Of a stretch of DNA of 64,000 bases, positions 18,198-25,552 are shown piece after piece. Source of the DNA: Flammeovirga sp. SJP92 (lineage in GTDB: Bacteria; Bacteroidota; Bacteroidia; Cytophagales; Flammeovirgaceae); contig NZ_LQAQ01000063.1 in assembly GCF_001583495.1 (NCBI RefSeq), forward strand, positions 142,800 through 206,799, in the 5' to 3' direction. Position numbers and translations under genes: made by a program. The notes beneath the pieces were generated by a model that ran no database searches, was not told the DNA's origin, and saw only the letters and a program-made list of their open reading frames with translations. How positions within the stretch are numbered: position 1 is the stretch's first letter; every line of letters begins with the position of its first letter.

Positions 18198-19781
18198 CTA
18201 AATTACATTATCTGAATACTTACCGTTAAGCTTTCTATAGAGTTGTAAAGGATTATCGTTTTTCAGTGTGTCTGGCAATAGTGCGTCTGGAATATTCTGA
18301 TAGGCAACAAACCTTGCAAAACGAACGATCGCTTCTCCTCCTACACTTGTTGCCCACCCAATAGATGAAGCTGGATATGGTCCTCCATGTTGCATAGATG
18401 GATTCACATCAACACCTGTTGGGTAACCATTGAAAATGATTCTGCCTACTTTTAATTCCAAAAGGCTGATCAGTTTAGAAGACAAATCATCATCACCGTC
18501 GGAATGTATAGTGGCTGTCAGTTGCCCTTCAAGATGTTTTGCCAAACGAAGCATATCTTTCTCACATTCTACTTCAACCACTAGAGTCACTGGTCCAAAA
18601 ATTTCTTCATGGAGTGATTTGTCATTGATAAAATGATCTATTGTCGTTTTGAATAAGGCATTAGGAGGTGTTTTTTCATTTTCGTTCCATTCCACCTCAT
18701 TGACCCATTCCACATTAGGGTTACTTTTCAATCTCACTAATCCATGATAGTAAGCAGAAAGAATTCCCTTGTTCAGCATTACCCCTCTGCTATTATCATT
18801 CAATTGAGAGGAAAGTCCTTTGATCAGTTCATCATCCGCCAATGTCACAATCAAACCTGGGTTGGTACAGAACTGCCCAACACCTAAGCAAACAGAAGTT
18901 GAAAGCCCTGCAATCAATTCTTGCTTCTTATTTTCTAATGCTTTCTTACCAATAAAAACGGGGTTGATACTTCCCATTTCAGCATAAACTGGAATAGGAT
19001 CAGGACGAGAAGCTGCAATGTCCATTAAAGCTTTTCCACCTTTAAATGAACCTGTAAAACCGACCGCTTGAGTTGCTGGATGTTGTACAAGCTTTGCCCC
19101 AAGATCATTGCCTACACCTTGCAACAATGAGAATACACCATTGGGCATATTGGTTTTCAAAGCGGCAACTGCAACGGCTTGTGCAAATAATTCAGAAGTT
19201 TCCGGGTGAGATGGATGTCCTTTTACCACTACAGGGTTTCCTGCCGCTAATGCAGACGCTGTATCTCCACCTAAAGAACCAAATGCAAATGGGAAGTTGG
19301 AGGCTCCAAAAACAACCACTGGCCCGATGGGACGCATCATACGTCTGATATCTGGCTTAGGTACTGGCTGACGGTCAGGAATTGCTGTATCAATACTCGG
19401 CTGTGTCCATTGCCCTGCTTCAGCGATACTGGCAAACGCTCTGATCTGTCCACACGTTCTTCCTCTTTCGCCCGTTAATCTTGGAATTCCCAATCCACTT
19501 TCTCTGTGTCCTACTTCTAAAAGTGTATCTCCTAAAGCTTCAATTTCATCAGCAATTGCATTTAAAAACAATGCGATTTCTTTTCCGCTTAGATTTCTAT
19601 ATTCTTCAAAGGCATCTTGTGCCTTAAGCATTGCTAATTCAATTTCTTTCTCTTCTGAAGTATAAAAGTTACCCGTTGATTCAGAGGTCACTGGGTTAAT
19701 AGAAGAGAACTTTTCTCCAGAAGGTTTCAACCAAACACCTCCTATGTAAGAGCTTCCCGAAATAGTTTTTTCTTTAATCAT
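18198..19781 (-). CDS. Alpha-ketoglutarate semialdehyde dehydrogenase (2,5-dioxovalerate dehydrogenase)
   Basis: The 527-residue aldehyde dehydrogenase has the catalytic cysteine in GVGQFCTNPGL near residue 304 and the general-base Glu in YAEMGSINPVF near residue 267. The NADP-type cofactor region is VVVKGHPSHPETSE. The sequence style matches the NADP-dependent 2,5-dioxopentanoate dehydrogenases (length about 520-530), which oxidise alpha-ketoglutarate semialdehyde to 2-oxoglutarate. That is the last step of oxidative pentose and hexarate routes. It overlaps the upstream GH43 gene by 8 bases, so they are cotranscribed. Its place in the same operon as a lactonase and a XylX-type dehydratase supports the pentose role. 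Confidence 0.88.
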   Translation of the reverse strand: MIKEKTISGSSYIGGVWLKPSGEKFSSINPVTSESTGNFYTSEEKEIELAMLKAQDAFEEYRNLSGKEIALFLNAIADEIEALGDTLLEVGHRESGLGIPRLTGERGRTCGQIRAFASIAEAGQWTQPSIDTAIPDRQPVPKPDIRRMMRPIGPVVVFGASNFPFAFGSLGGDTASALAAGNPVVVKGHPSHPETSELFAQAVAVAALKTNMPNGVFSLLQGVGNDLGAKLVQHPATQAVGFTGSFKGGKALMDIAASRPDPIPVYAEMGSINPVFIGKKALENKKQELIAGLSTSVCLGVGQFCTNPGLIVTLADDELIKGLSSQLNDNSRGVMLNKGILSAYYHGLVRLKSNPNVEWVNEVEWNENEKTPPNALFKTTIDHFINDKSLHEEIFGPVTLVVEVECEKDMLRLAKHLEGQLTATIHSDGDDDLSSKLISLLELKVGRIIFNGYPTGVDVNPSMQHGGPYPASSIGWATSVGGEAIVRFARFVAYQNIPDALLPDTLKNDNPLQLYRKLNGKYSDNVI

Positions 19782-21390
19782 GAGTCAATTCTTTATAGCT
19801 GAAATATTCAAAATCGGCGTGCTGTCTTCTGCCTGATAAATCTTGACAGCAAACACCTACAAACGCTCCTGTAAATGCTGCTCTGTAGCGTACATTCTCA
19901 TCTCTTACGTACTCATCTGATAGAATACTTCCATCCAAAACAGGCCCTACTTTTATCCACTCGCCTTCTTTTACGGCATAGTAGAATTGTAATTGAGCAC
20001 CATTGTAATCCATTTTCATCCACACTTTTTCTGCGTCTGAAACATCAATGGGTTCAATTGGTTCTTGCTGATCATACTTATCACAAGTGATGATGTACAA
20101 TTCTTTTTTGGTGCCATCATCATTTCCCATTATATGTAAGTAGTGATAATGGAATGTATTATAATAGGCTACCAATCCTGCCATTTGCTGGAATGAAACA
20201 GGATCAAATTCTACACACGTTTCCGCTACAACATGATGTTCCTGTACTCTATGAGCTACTAATGATTGTCTGAAAACTGAACTTAATGATTCTCTGCCGT
20301 ACAATCTCAAATAGCCTTCTCTATCATTTTGAGTAATCCAATCTTCCGTCATAGGTACTCTTAAGGCATGAAGATGGATGTCCAATGGCTGATCTGGCGC
20401 AAAAGTAATTTTCTCTACCTTAGACTTTGGTTTGTGTTCTGGAAGTTGAGGAGCTTCTACTTCTTTTCTTGGTACATTATTATCCCCCACTTTATATAAC
20501 CAATCATCTTCTCTCCATTCGAATTTTTCAATGGCTGATTCTCTACCTGTAATGCATCTTCCTCTTTCTGTCAAAGGTCTTCCTACTAAGAACACACCGT
20601 ACCACTCTCCATTTTGTGTTTCTACAAACTGACCATGACCTGATCTTTGTAAGTAGTTTTGAGGAGTATCTTTACAGGTAATGATTGGGTTTTGAGGATG
20701 AACTTCGTAAGGCCCAAATAAGCTTTTTGATCTAGCTAAAGTCATGGCATGGTTAAATTCCGTTCCCCCTTCAGCAGTCAACAAATAATAGTAGCCATTT
20801 TTCTTAAAAATGTGTGGTCCTTCTGTTCCTCCTAGTTCTGTTCCTGGGAAGATATAATGGATATCACCTATTAATTTCTGCTCTTCTTCTGAATATTCTT
20901 GTAATACAATTCCACCAAAAAACTTACGTTTACGGTGATCCATAATCATATTGACTAACCATATTTTTCCGTCATCATCATGGAAGAATGATGAGTCAAA
21001 TCCACTTGAATTCAAATACACTGGCTCTGACCATGGTCCCATGATATCTTTTGCTGTCACTACATAGTTAGGGGTATCTTTCCATGTTGCACCATCAAAA
21101 CTCAAGACATTGGTATACAACAAATAGTAAGTTTCATTGTGCTCATTGTAGCTTAAACAAGGCGCCCAAACTCCACCTGAATCAGGCACACCTCTCATGT
21201 CTAACTGTGATGTTCTATCTAATGGTCTTGTGATCAATTCCCAATTCACCAAATCTTTGGAATGGTGAATTTGATATCCTGGAAACCACTCAAACGTTGA
21301 TGTTGCTATATAATAATCATCCCCTCTTCTTAGAATACTTGGATCTGGATTGAACCCTCTAAGAATGGGATTTTGAATCATTTTTGTCAT
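19774..21390 (-). CDS. Cytoplasmic GH43 beta-xylosidase with C-terminal beta-sandwich domain
   Basis: From the ATG at 21390, preceded by an AGAAGAA ribosome-binding sequence, the product is 538 residues without a signal peptide. The N-terminal five-bladed propeller carries the GH43 residues: Asp16 in FNPDPS, Asp near residue 130 in GFDSSFF, and Glu near 187 in GGTEGPH. A C-terminal concanavalin-like domain of about 200 residues follows (DUF1349 type, with HVVAETCVEFDPVSFQQMAGL described by position near 370). This length and layout are those of bacterial beta-xylosidases (GH43 subfamily 11/12 type). It would hydrolyse imported xylo-oligosaccharides to xylose in the cytoplasm, directly feeding the oxidative enzymes in its operon. 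Confidence 0.92.
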   Translation of the reverse strand: MTKMIQNPILRGFNPDPSILRRGDDYYIATSTFEWFPGYQIHHSKDLVNWELITRPLDRTSQLDMRGVPDSGGVWAPCLSYNEHNETYYLLYTNVLSFDGATWKDTPNYVVTAKDIMGPWSEPVYLNSSGFDSSFFHDDDGKIWLVNMIMDHRKRKFFGGIVLQEYSEEEQKLIGDIHYIFPGTELGGTEGPHIFKKNGYYYLLTAEGGTEFNHAMTLARSKSLFGPYEVHPQNPIITCKDTPQNYLQRSGHGQFVETQNGEWYGVFLVGRPLTERGRCITGRESAIEKFEWREDDWLYKVGDNNVPRKEVEAPQLPEHKPKSKVEKITFAPDQPLDIHLHALRVPMTEDWITQNDREGYLRLYGRESLSSVFRQSLVAHRVQEHHVVAETCVEFDPVSFQQMAGLVAYYNTFHYHYLHIMGNDDGTKKELYIITCDKYDQQEPIEPIDVSDAEKVWMKMDYNGAQLQFYYAVKEGEWIKVGPVLDGSILSDEYVRDENVRYRAAFTGAFVGVCCQDLSGRRQHADFEYFSYKELTHD

Positions 21391-21421
21391 TTCTTCTTTT
21401 ATTAAAATATGAATATTTTTT

Positions 21422-21456
21422 GTAGGTTGACACATAAGGCGGGTCGACACGTAGGT
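21422..21456. repeat. REP-like palindrome
   Basis: GGGTCGAC (21431-21438) and GTCGACCC (21445-21452) form a perfect stem. Outer GTAGG (21422) and CCTAC (21452) ends also pair. GTAG at the foot of a palindrome is typical of REP elements. It lies in the gap between the hydroxyacid dehydrogenase and GH43 genes. Confidence 0.6.
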
Positions 21457-21462
21457 CGACCC

Positions 21463-22413
21463 CTACACCACCTGGCATCGCAGTGCTTCCCCATTTAATG
21501 TACGCTCCACTTCTTCTGCAGCATAGCGTTGTAATCTTCTTACACTTGCTTCGCTATAATATGAAATATGAGGCGTCATCAGAATATTTTTTGCAGTTCT
21601 CAATGGATGATCTCCTTCCATCGGTTCTGCTTCAAAAACATCGATTCCTGCATTGGCAATTTCTCCTTGATTCAATGCATCCGCTAGCTCTTTTGTATGA
21701 ATCAATGCTCCTCTTGAAGTATTAATCAAAGTTGCTGTAGGCTTCATTTTTGACAACCTTTCCTGATTGATCAAATGATGTGTCTCAGGTGTGTGAGGTA
21801 AATGCAGCGAAAGAATATCAGCCATTTTAATTGCTTCTTCTAATTCCACTTTCTGAACATTCATACCTGATAAAACAGCCTGTGATACATAAGGATCATA
21901 TGCATAACATTTGAAGCCAAAAGCCTGCATTCGTTTTATCGTTTCTCTTCCGATACGTCCTGCACCCAATACTACAAAGTTCATATCTGAAAAAGATTTC
22001 AGTGTGGTAGGCGTAGAGGCAGGCCATTGATTTCCTATAATAGAGTTATGCCAAAAAGGAAGTTGTCTACCTAGTGAAACGGCTAATGATGCTGCATGGT
22101 CTGCAACTTCTGCAATACCATAATCTGGAACATTACACACTGCTATTCCATATTTTTTTGCCGCTTCTAAATCAATATTATCCACCCCTATTCCATACCT
22201 CACTATCACTTTAGCGTTGTTTAACTGAGAAAGGATTCTATCTGAATAAATACCGTATTGTACCAAAAGGGCATCTGCGTCTTTTGCTACTTCTATTATT
22301 TTATCTTCTTCTTTATGTTGATAGATCTCAAGGTTGAATCCTGCTCTATCACATACTTTTTTTTCTTCTTCAAAGGCTCCTGCAAAATTGCAGTCTGAGA
22401 TTACTACTTTCAT
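21463..22413 (-). CDS. D-isomer-specific 2-hydroxyacid dehydrogenase
   Basis: From the ATG at 22413 the product is 316 residues. The Rossmann nucleotide-binding motif is VVLGAGRIGRETIKRM near residue 150. The catalytic set of the family is visible: Arg in NTSRGALI, Glu in DVFEAEP and His in TPHISYYS. The sequence is closest in style to the C-terminal-binding-protein-like (CtBP) branch of the family. It reduces a 2-keto acid to the D-2-hydroxy acid, or the reverse. Its position inside the oxidative pentose operon, where a sugar-acid dehydratase might be expected, suggests a 2-keto-3-deoxy sugar acid or a glyoxylate-type substrate. That is inference. Confidence 0.85.
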   Translation of the reverse strand: MKVVISDCNFAGAFEEEKKVCDRAGFNLEIYQHKEEDKIIEVAKDADALLVQYGIYSDRILSQLNNAKVIVRYGIGVDNIDLEAAKKYGIAVCNVPDYGIAEVADHAASLAVSLGRQLPFWHNSIIGNQWPASTPTTLKSFSDMNFVVLGAGRIGRETIKRMQAFGFKCYAYDPYVSQAVLSGMNVQKVELEEAIKMADILSLHLPHTPETHHLINQERLSKMKPTATLINTSRGALIHTKELADALNQGEIANAGIDVFEAEPMEGDHPLRTAKNILMTPHISYYSEASVRRLQRYAAEEVERTLNGEALRCQVV

Positions 22414-22446
22414 CTTGTTTGATTTATTAGTAAATGTGGTTCGCAT

Positions 22447-22669
22447 GGACGTTGTAATACAACGACACTACATATTTTAGAGTGATGAAGGAAAGTGGCC
22501 CGTCAAGTGGTTTTTATGGTGGTTCGGCGGACGTTGCAATGCAACGTCCCTACAACGGTATCCATCATAAAGGATATTCTACCATAAATTGAAAGGAGAC
22601 TGTAGGGATGTCCACTGAAACACAACAAGAACCATTTTTTCTACATTCTTAATTCTTCATTAAAAACCC
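22447..22669. repeat. REP-like palindrome cluster
   Basis: This 223-base gap within the operon holds a GTTGTAATACAAC palindrome (22451-22463), a 19-base head GTGGTTTTTATGGTGGTTC (22507-22525), and then a 10-bp stem starting GGACGTTGCA (22529-22549) followed by CCTACA. A GTAGGGATGTCC unit with an AAGAACCA tail near 22602-22634 is the degenerate inverted partner. The head is identical to the one at 44021-44039. Confidence 0.7.
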
Positions 22670-23842
22670 TTACGCCGTCAATACTCCTCTTTTGGTCAGG
22701 TTTTTCATCAATTCTGAAATACCAAAAGTCCATCTTGGTGCCTTGTTGGTATGATTTACCGTATTGGTAAGCATCCCCAGCTTTGCGGAAGAAATAGAAA
22801 CTACATCACCTACTTTGTGAGTGAAACCATTGCCTTTGTCTCCTCTGTCTTTAGTAGGAGCAAATAATGTCCCTGTGAAAAGTGCGAAGCCATCAGGGTA
22901 TTGGTGGTTGTCACTGAAAGTCTGCCCTACTAGATCCAACACATCTCTACTGATCTGCGTCATATCACTTTTATCATCCAGAATAAACCCGTCTTCTTTT
23001 CCTTGTACTAGCACTCTCACTTCTGCCTTACGTACATCTTCTATCGAAAATGAATCATCGAAAATGCGTATAAAAGGACCGATAGCACATGATGCATTAT
23101 TGTCTTTGGCTTTCCCCAAAAGTAAAGCACTTCTTCCTTCTATATCTCTTAGGTTTACATCATTACCTAATGTGGCTCCGATCACATCTCCGTTGCCATT
23201 TACAGCCAATACAATTTCCGGTTCAGGATTATTCCATTCTGAAATCGGCAAGATTCCAATTTCTGCACCTACACCCACTGAAGACATTGGCTGTGCTTTA
23301 GTGAATACTTCTGCATAAGGCCCAATCCCTACTTCCATATATTGTGACCACATTCCTTCTGCCTGCAATACTTCTTTCAGATCTTCTGAAGCTTTAGAAC
23401 CCGGTACAATTTCACGTACATCTCCGCCAATTTTATCATTGATCATTCCTCTTAGCTCATCCGCTTTTGAAGCATCTCCTCCTGCTCTTTCTTCAATCAC
23501 TCTTTCCAGCATTGAAACCATGAAAGTTACACCACATGCTTTGATCGCTTGAATATCAAAAGGGGAAATAAAATGAGTTTTGTCCACACTCCCTTCAAGA
23601 GCATTCTCCATCAATTCCTCATAACTTCCCAGTTTCTCCAATAAAGAAACATCTATTGTACTTAAATCAATATTGAGATTGAATAGATCAGAGGTAGTAG
23701 GTGCCAATGTTGTCAAATTGTATACTCCTTCTTCTTTGATGATAACAGGAGCAGGTCCCGTTTCAACGCCAACCATCCAAACTCTTCCTATTAATGTACC
23801 TTCAAACTGATCTGCAGGTAAGTATTGTTTCAAATCACTCAT
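22670..23842 (-). CDS. xylX: 2-keto-3-deoxy-pentonate dehydratase, FAH superfamily (XylX-like)
   Basis: The 390-residue protein belongs to the fumarylacetoacetate hydrolase superfamily but has the longer form used by sugar-acid dehydratases. Typical segments are CGVTFMVSMLERVIEERAGG near residue 103, MWSQYMEVGIGP, GAEIGILPISEWNNPEPEIVL with the metal-binding Glu pair, and a GNDVNLRDIEGRSALLLGKAKD run. These match my recollection of Caulobacter XylX, which dehydrates 2-keto-3-deoxy-D-xylonate to alpha-ketoglutarate semialdehyde. The dehydrogenase for that product is in the same operon. It starts 16 bases after the lactonase gene. An L-arabinose-derived stereoisomer as substrate is also possible. 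Confidence 0.85.
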   Translation of the reverse strand: MSDLKQYLPADQFEGTLIGRVWMVGVETGPAPVIIKEEGVYNLTTLAPTTSDLFNLNIDLSTIDVSLLEKLGSYEELMENALEGSVDKTHFISPFDIQAIKACGVTFMVSMLERVIEERAGGDASKADELRGMINDKIGGDVREIVPGSKASEDLKEVLQAEGMWSQYMEVGIGPYAEVFTKAQPMSSVGVGAEIGILPISEWNNPEPEIVLAVNGNGDVIGATLGNDVNLRDIEGRSALLLGKAKDNNASCAIGPFIRIFDDSFSIEDVRKAEVRVLVQGKEDGFILDDKSDMTQISRDVLDLVGQTFSDNHQYPDGFALFTGTLFAPTKDRGDKGNGFTHKVGDVVSISSAKLGMLTNTVNHTNKAPRWTFGISELMKNLTKRGVLTA

Positions 23843-23858
23843 TGTATTGTTTGTTTTT

Positions 23859-24749
23859 TTAATATTGAACTAATGATGTTGGAAGCCCTTTTACGCCAGG
23901 CTTAAAAGCGAATAGACTTCCTGCTAGAGGAAATTCTTGTTTGTCTTCATCTGTCATCAGGTACCTTGCGGTTGTGATGTATAAAGTGTCAAGATGCTCT
24001 CCTCCAAACGTACAGCTTGTAATATTTGGCACTGGCATTTCATACACTTCCAGCACCTCTCCTTGTGGTGATAATTTTGTGATTCTTGCTCCCGCAAAAG
24101 AACATTGCCATAGATTGCCATCAGCATCTACAGTGAGTCCATCAGGATAACCTTCGGGATCATTGAGCTGGTATAAAACTCTTTTATTTTTAATGCTTTC
24201 ACCGTCAATATCATAAGCATAAATAACCCTTTTAATAGTATCATTATGATAGAGCGTCTTTCCATCAGGACTAAATGCAGGACCGTTAGTAATGATGTAA
24301 TCACTGTCTAAATGTGCTACTTTCCCATCTGCTCCTAACCTGTATAAACTTCCTGACGCTTTCTTCTCCTTTTCATCCATTGACCCTGCCCAAAAGTTGC
24401 CGTAAGTATCTACCTTTCCGTCATTAAATCTGTTTTCCGGTAGATGTTCCTCCAACGACTGAATCATTTTATAATCATCGTTTTCAAAGTCAATGAAAGC
24501 AAAACCATCTCGAACGGTACCGATAAAACCTCCCTTATCTCTAAATGCCAGACTTGTCAACTCAAAACTCAGTTGCCATGACTTTTTAGATTGATTGAAA
24601 GTTGAGTAACGGTGTACTTTTTTTTCTACAATGTCCAGCCAATAAATTGCCTGTTCATGCTCTACCCAAAGCGGTCCTTCTCCAAGTGTAGCAGGAATCT
24701 CCCAAAGGCATTCCAACGACTCTATTTTTCTATTAATTACTACCTGCAT
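23859..24749 (-). CDS. xylC: SMP-30/gluconolactonase-family sugar lactonase (XylC-like)
   Basis: The 296-residue beta-propeller protein shows the SMP-30 metal site: Glu in ATLGEGPLW near residue 23, Asn in NGPAF, and Asp in YPDGLTVD. Conserved family segments include ENRFNDGKVD, FWAGSMDEKE and SGSLYRL. It would hydrolyse the sugar lactone made by the dehydrogenase encoded just upstream; the genes overlap by 17 bases, indicating coupled translation. The layout resembles xylonolactonases. No signal peptide is present, so it acts in the cytoplasm. Confidence 0.88.
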   Translation of the reverse strand: MQVVINRKIESLECLWEIPATLGEGPLWVEHEQAIYWLDIVEKKVHRYSTFNQSKKSWQLSFELTSLAFRDKGGFIGTVRDGFAFIDFENDDYKMIQSLEEHLPENRFNDGKVDTYGNFWAGSMDEKEKKASGSLYRLGADGKVAHLDSDYIITNGPAFSPDGKTLYHNDTIKRVIYAYDIDGESIKNKRVLYQLNDPEGYPDGLTVDADGNLWQCSFAGARITKLSPQGEVLEVYEMPVPNITSCTFGGEHLDTLYITTARYLMTDEDKQEFPLAGSLFAFKPGVKGLPTSLVQY

Positions 24750-25533
24750 ACTCTGCGTCTTCTCCTATTCCTTCACCACCTAACCCTAAATAACCGCCAT
24801 CAACTGGCAGATCTGTCCCAGTGATAAAGCTTGCCTCATCACTGCATAAAAACATGCATGCACTTGCCACTTCTTCAGGTTGACCACATCTTCTCATCAT
24901 GTGATATTTACCCCAAATCGGTTCATATTTCTCTTGATCATATCCGGCAGCTTTTAAAACTTCTCGAGTCCAAATCCAACCCGGACTCACTGAGTTGACA
25001 CGAATACCCATCGGAGCAAGATCCAATGCAGTACATTTTGTCAATTGATTCACCGCACCTTTAGCGGCATTATAAGTCCATCTTCCAGGCTGAGCGATAT
25101 GTGCTGAAATACTTGAAATGTTGACAATGGCACCTTTACCTTGCTGTTCCATTAGTTTACTGACTTCCTGCGTCATCTTCGCAAAACCTATTGGTCCCAC
25201 TTCCAGAGAGCGTTGCCATTCGTTTCTCGTTGCCTCTAAACCTGCAGCAATAAACGAGAAGGCATTGTTGATCAGAAAGTCTATACCACCCATTTTTTCA
25301 ATGGCAAACGCAACTTGTTCTTCACAAAACTTCTCATCCAACATATCTCCATGGATAAAATAAATGTCACCACCTTTAGCCTTCAGCTCTTCTACTGTGG
25401 CCAAACCTGTTTCATTATCTATATCTGAAATCACCACCGAACACCCATAAGAAAGAAATGCTTCCACACATGCCCTTCCTATTCCTTGTGCTCCTCCAGT
25501 GACTAATGCTCTTTTACCTTGTAATCCTCTCAT
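24733..25533 (-). CDS. Short-chain dehydrogenase, probable sugar 1-dehydrogenase
   Basis: The 266-residue SDR has the cofactor motif TGGAQGIGRA near residue 12, an Asp after the second strand (VVISDID) that favours NAD, the NNA motif, and the catalytic Ser-Tyr-Lys set in NISSISAH and YNAAK. It is the second gene of the operon, 19 bases after the DUF5107 gene, and overlaps the lactonase gene. Context indicates oxidation of a pentose, most likely xylose, to its lactone. The sequence itself is a generic SDR, so the substrate is inferred. Confidence 0.85.
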   Translation of the reverse strand: MRGLQGKRALVTGGAQGIGRACVEAFLSYGCSVVISDIDNETGLATVEELKAKGGDIYFIHGDMLDEKFCEEQVAFAIEKMGGIDFLINNAFSFIAAGLEATRNEWQRSLEVGPIGFAKMTQEVSKLMEQQGKGAIVNISSISAHIAQPGRWTYNAAKGAVNQLTKCTALDLAPMGIRVNSVSPGWIWTREVLKAAGYDQEKYEPIWGKYHMMRRCGQPEEVASACMFLCSDEASFITGTDLPVDGGYLGLGGEGIGEDAEYAGSN

Positions 25534-25552
25534 AATAGTAGCTCTAAAAAAT

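Noticed and set aside
17970..18201. Short open frames on both strands in the amylase upstream region
   Set aside because: They overlap each other and the operon terminator, lack ribosome-binding sites and have no protein-like composition.
22670..23842. Fumarylacetoacetase of aromatic amino acid degradation
   Set aside because: Length and motifs fit the XylX-type sugar-acid branch, and neighbours are sugar-oxidising enzymes rather than homogentisate genes.
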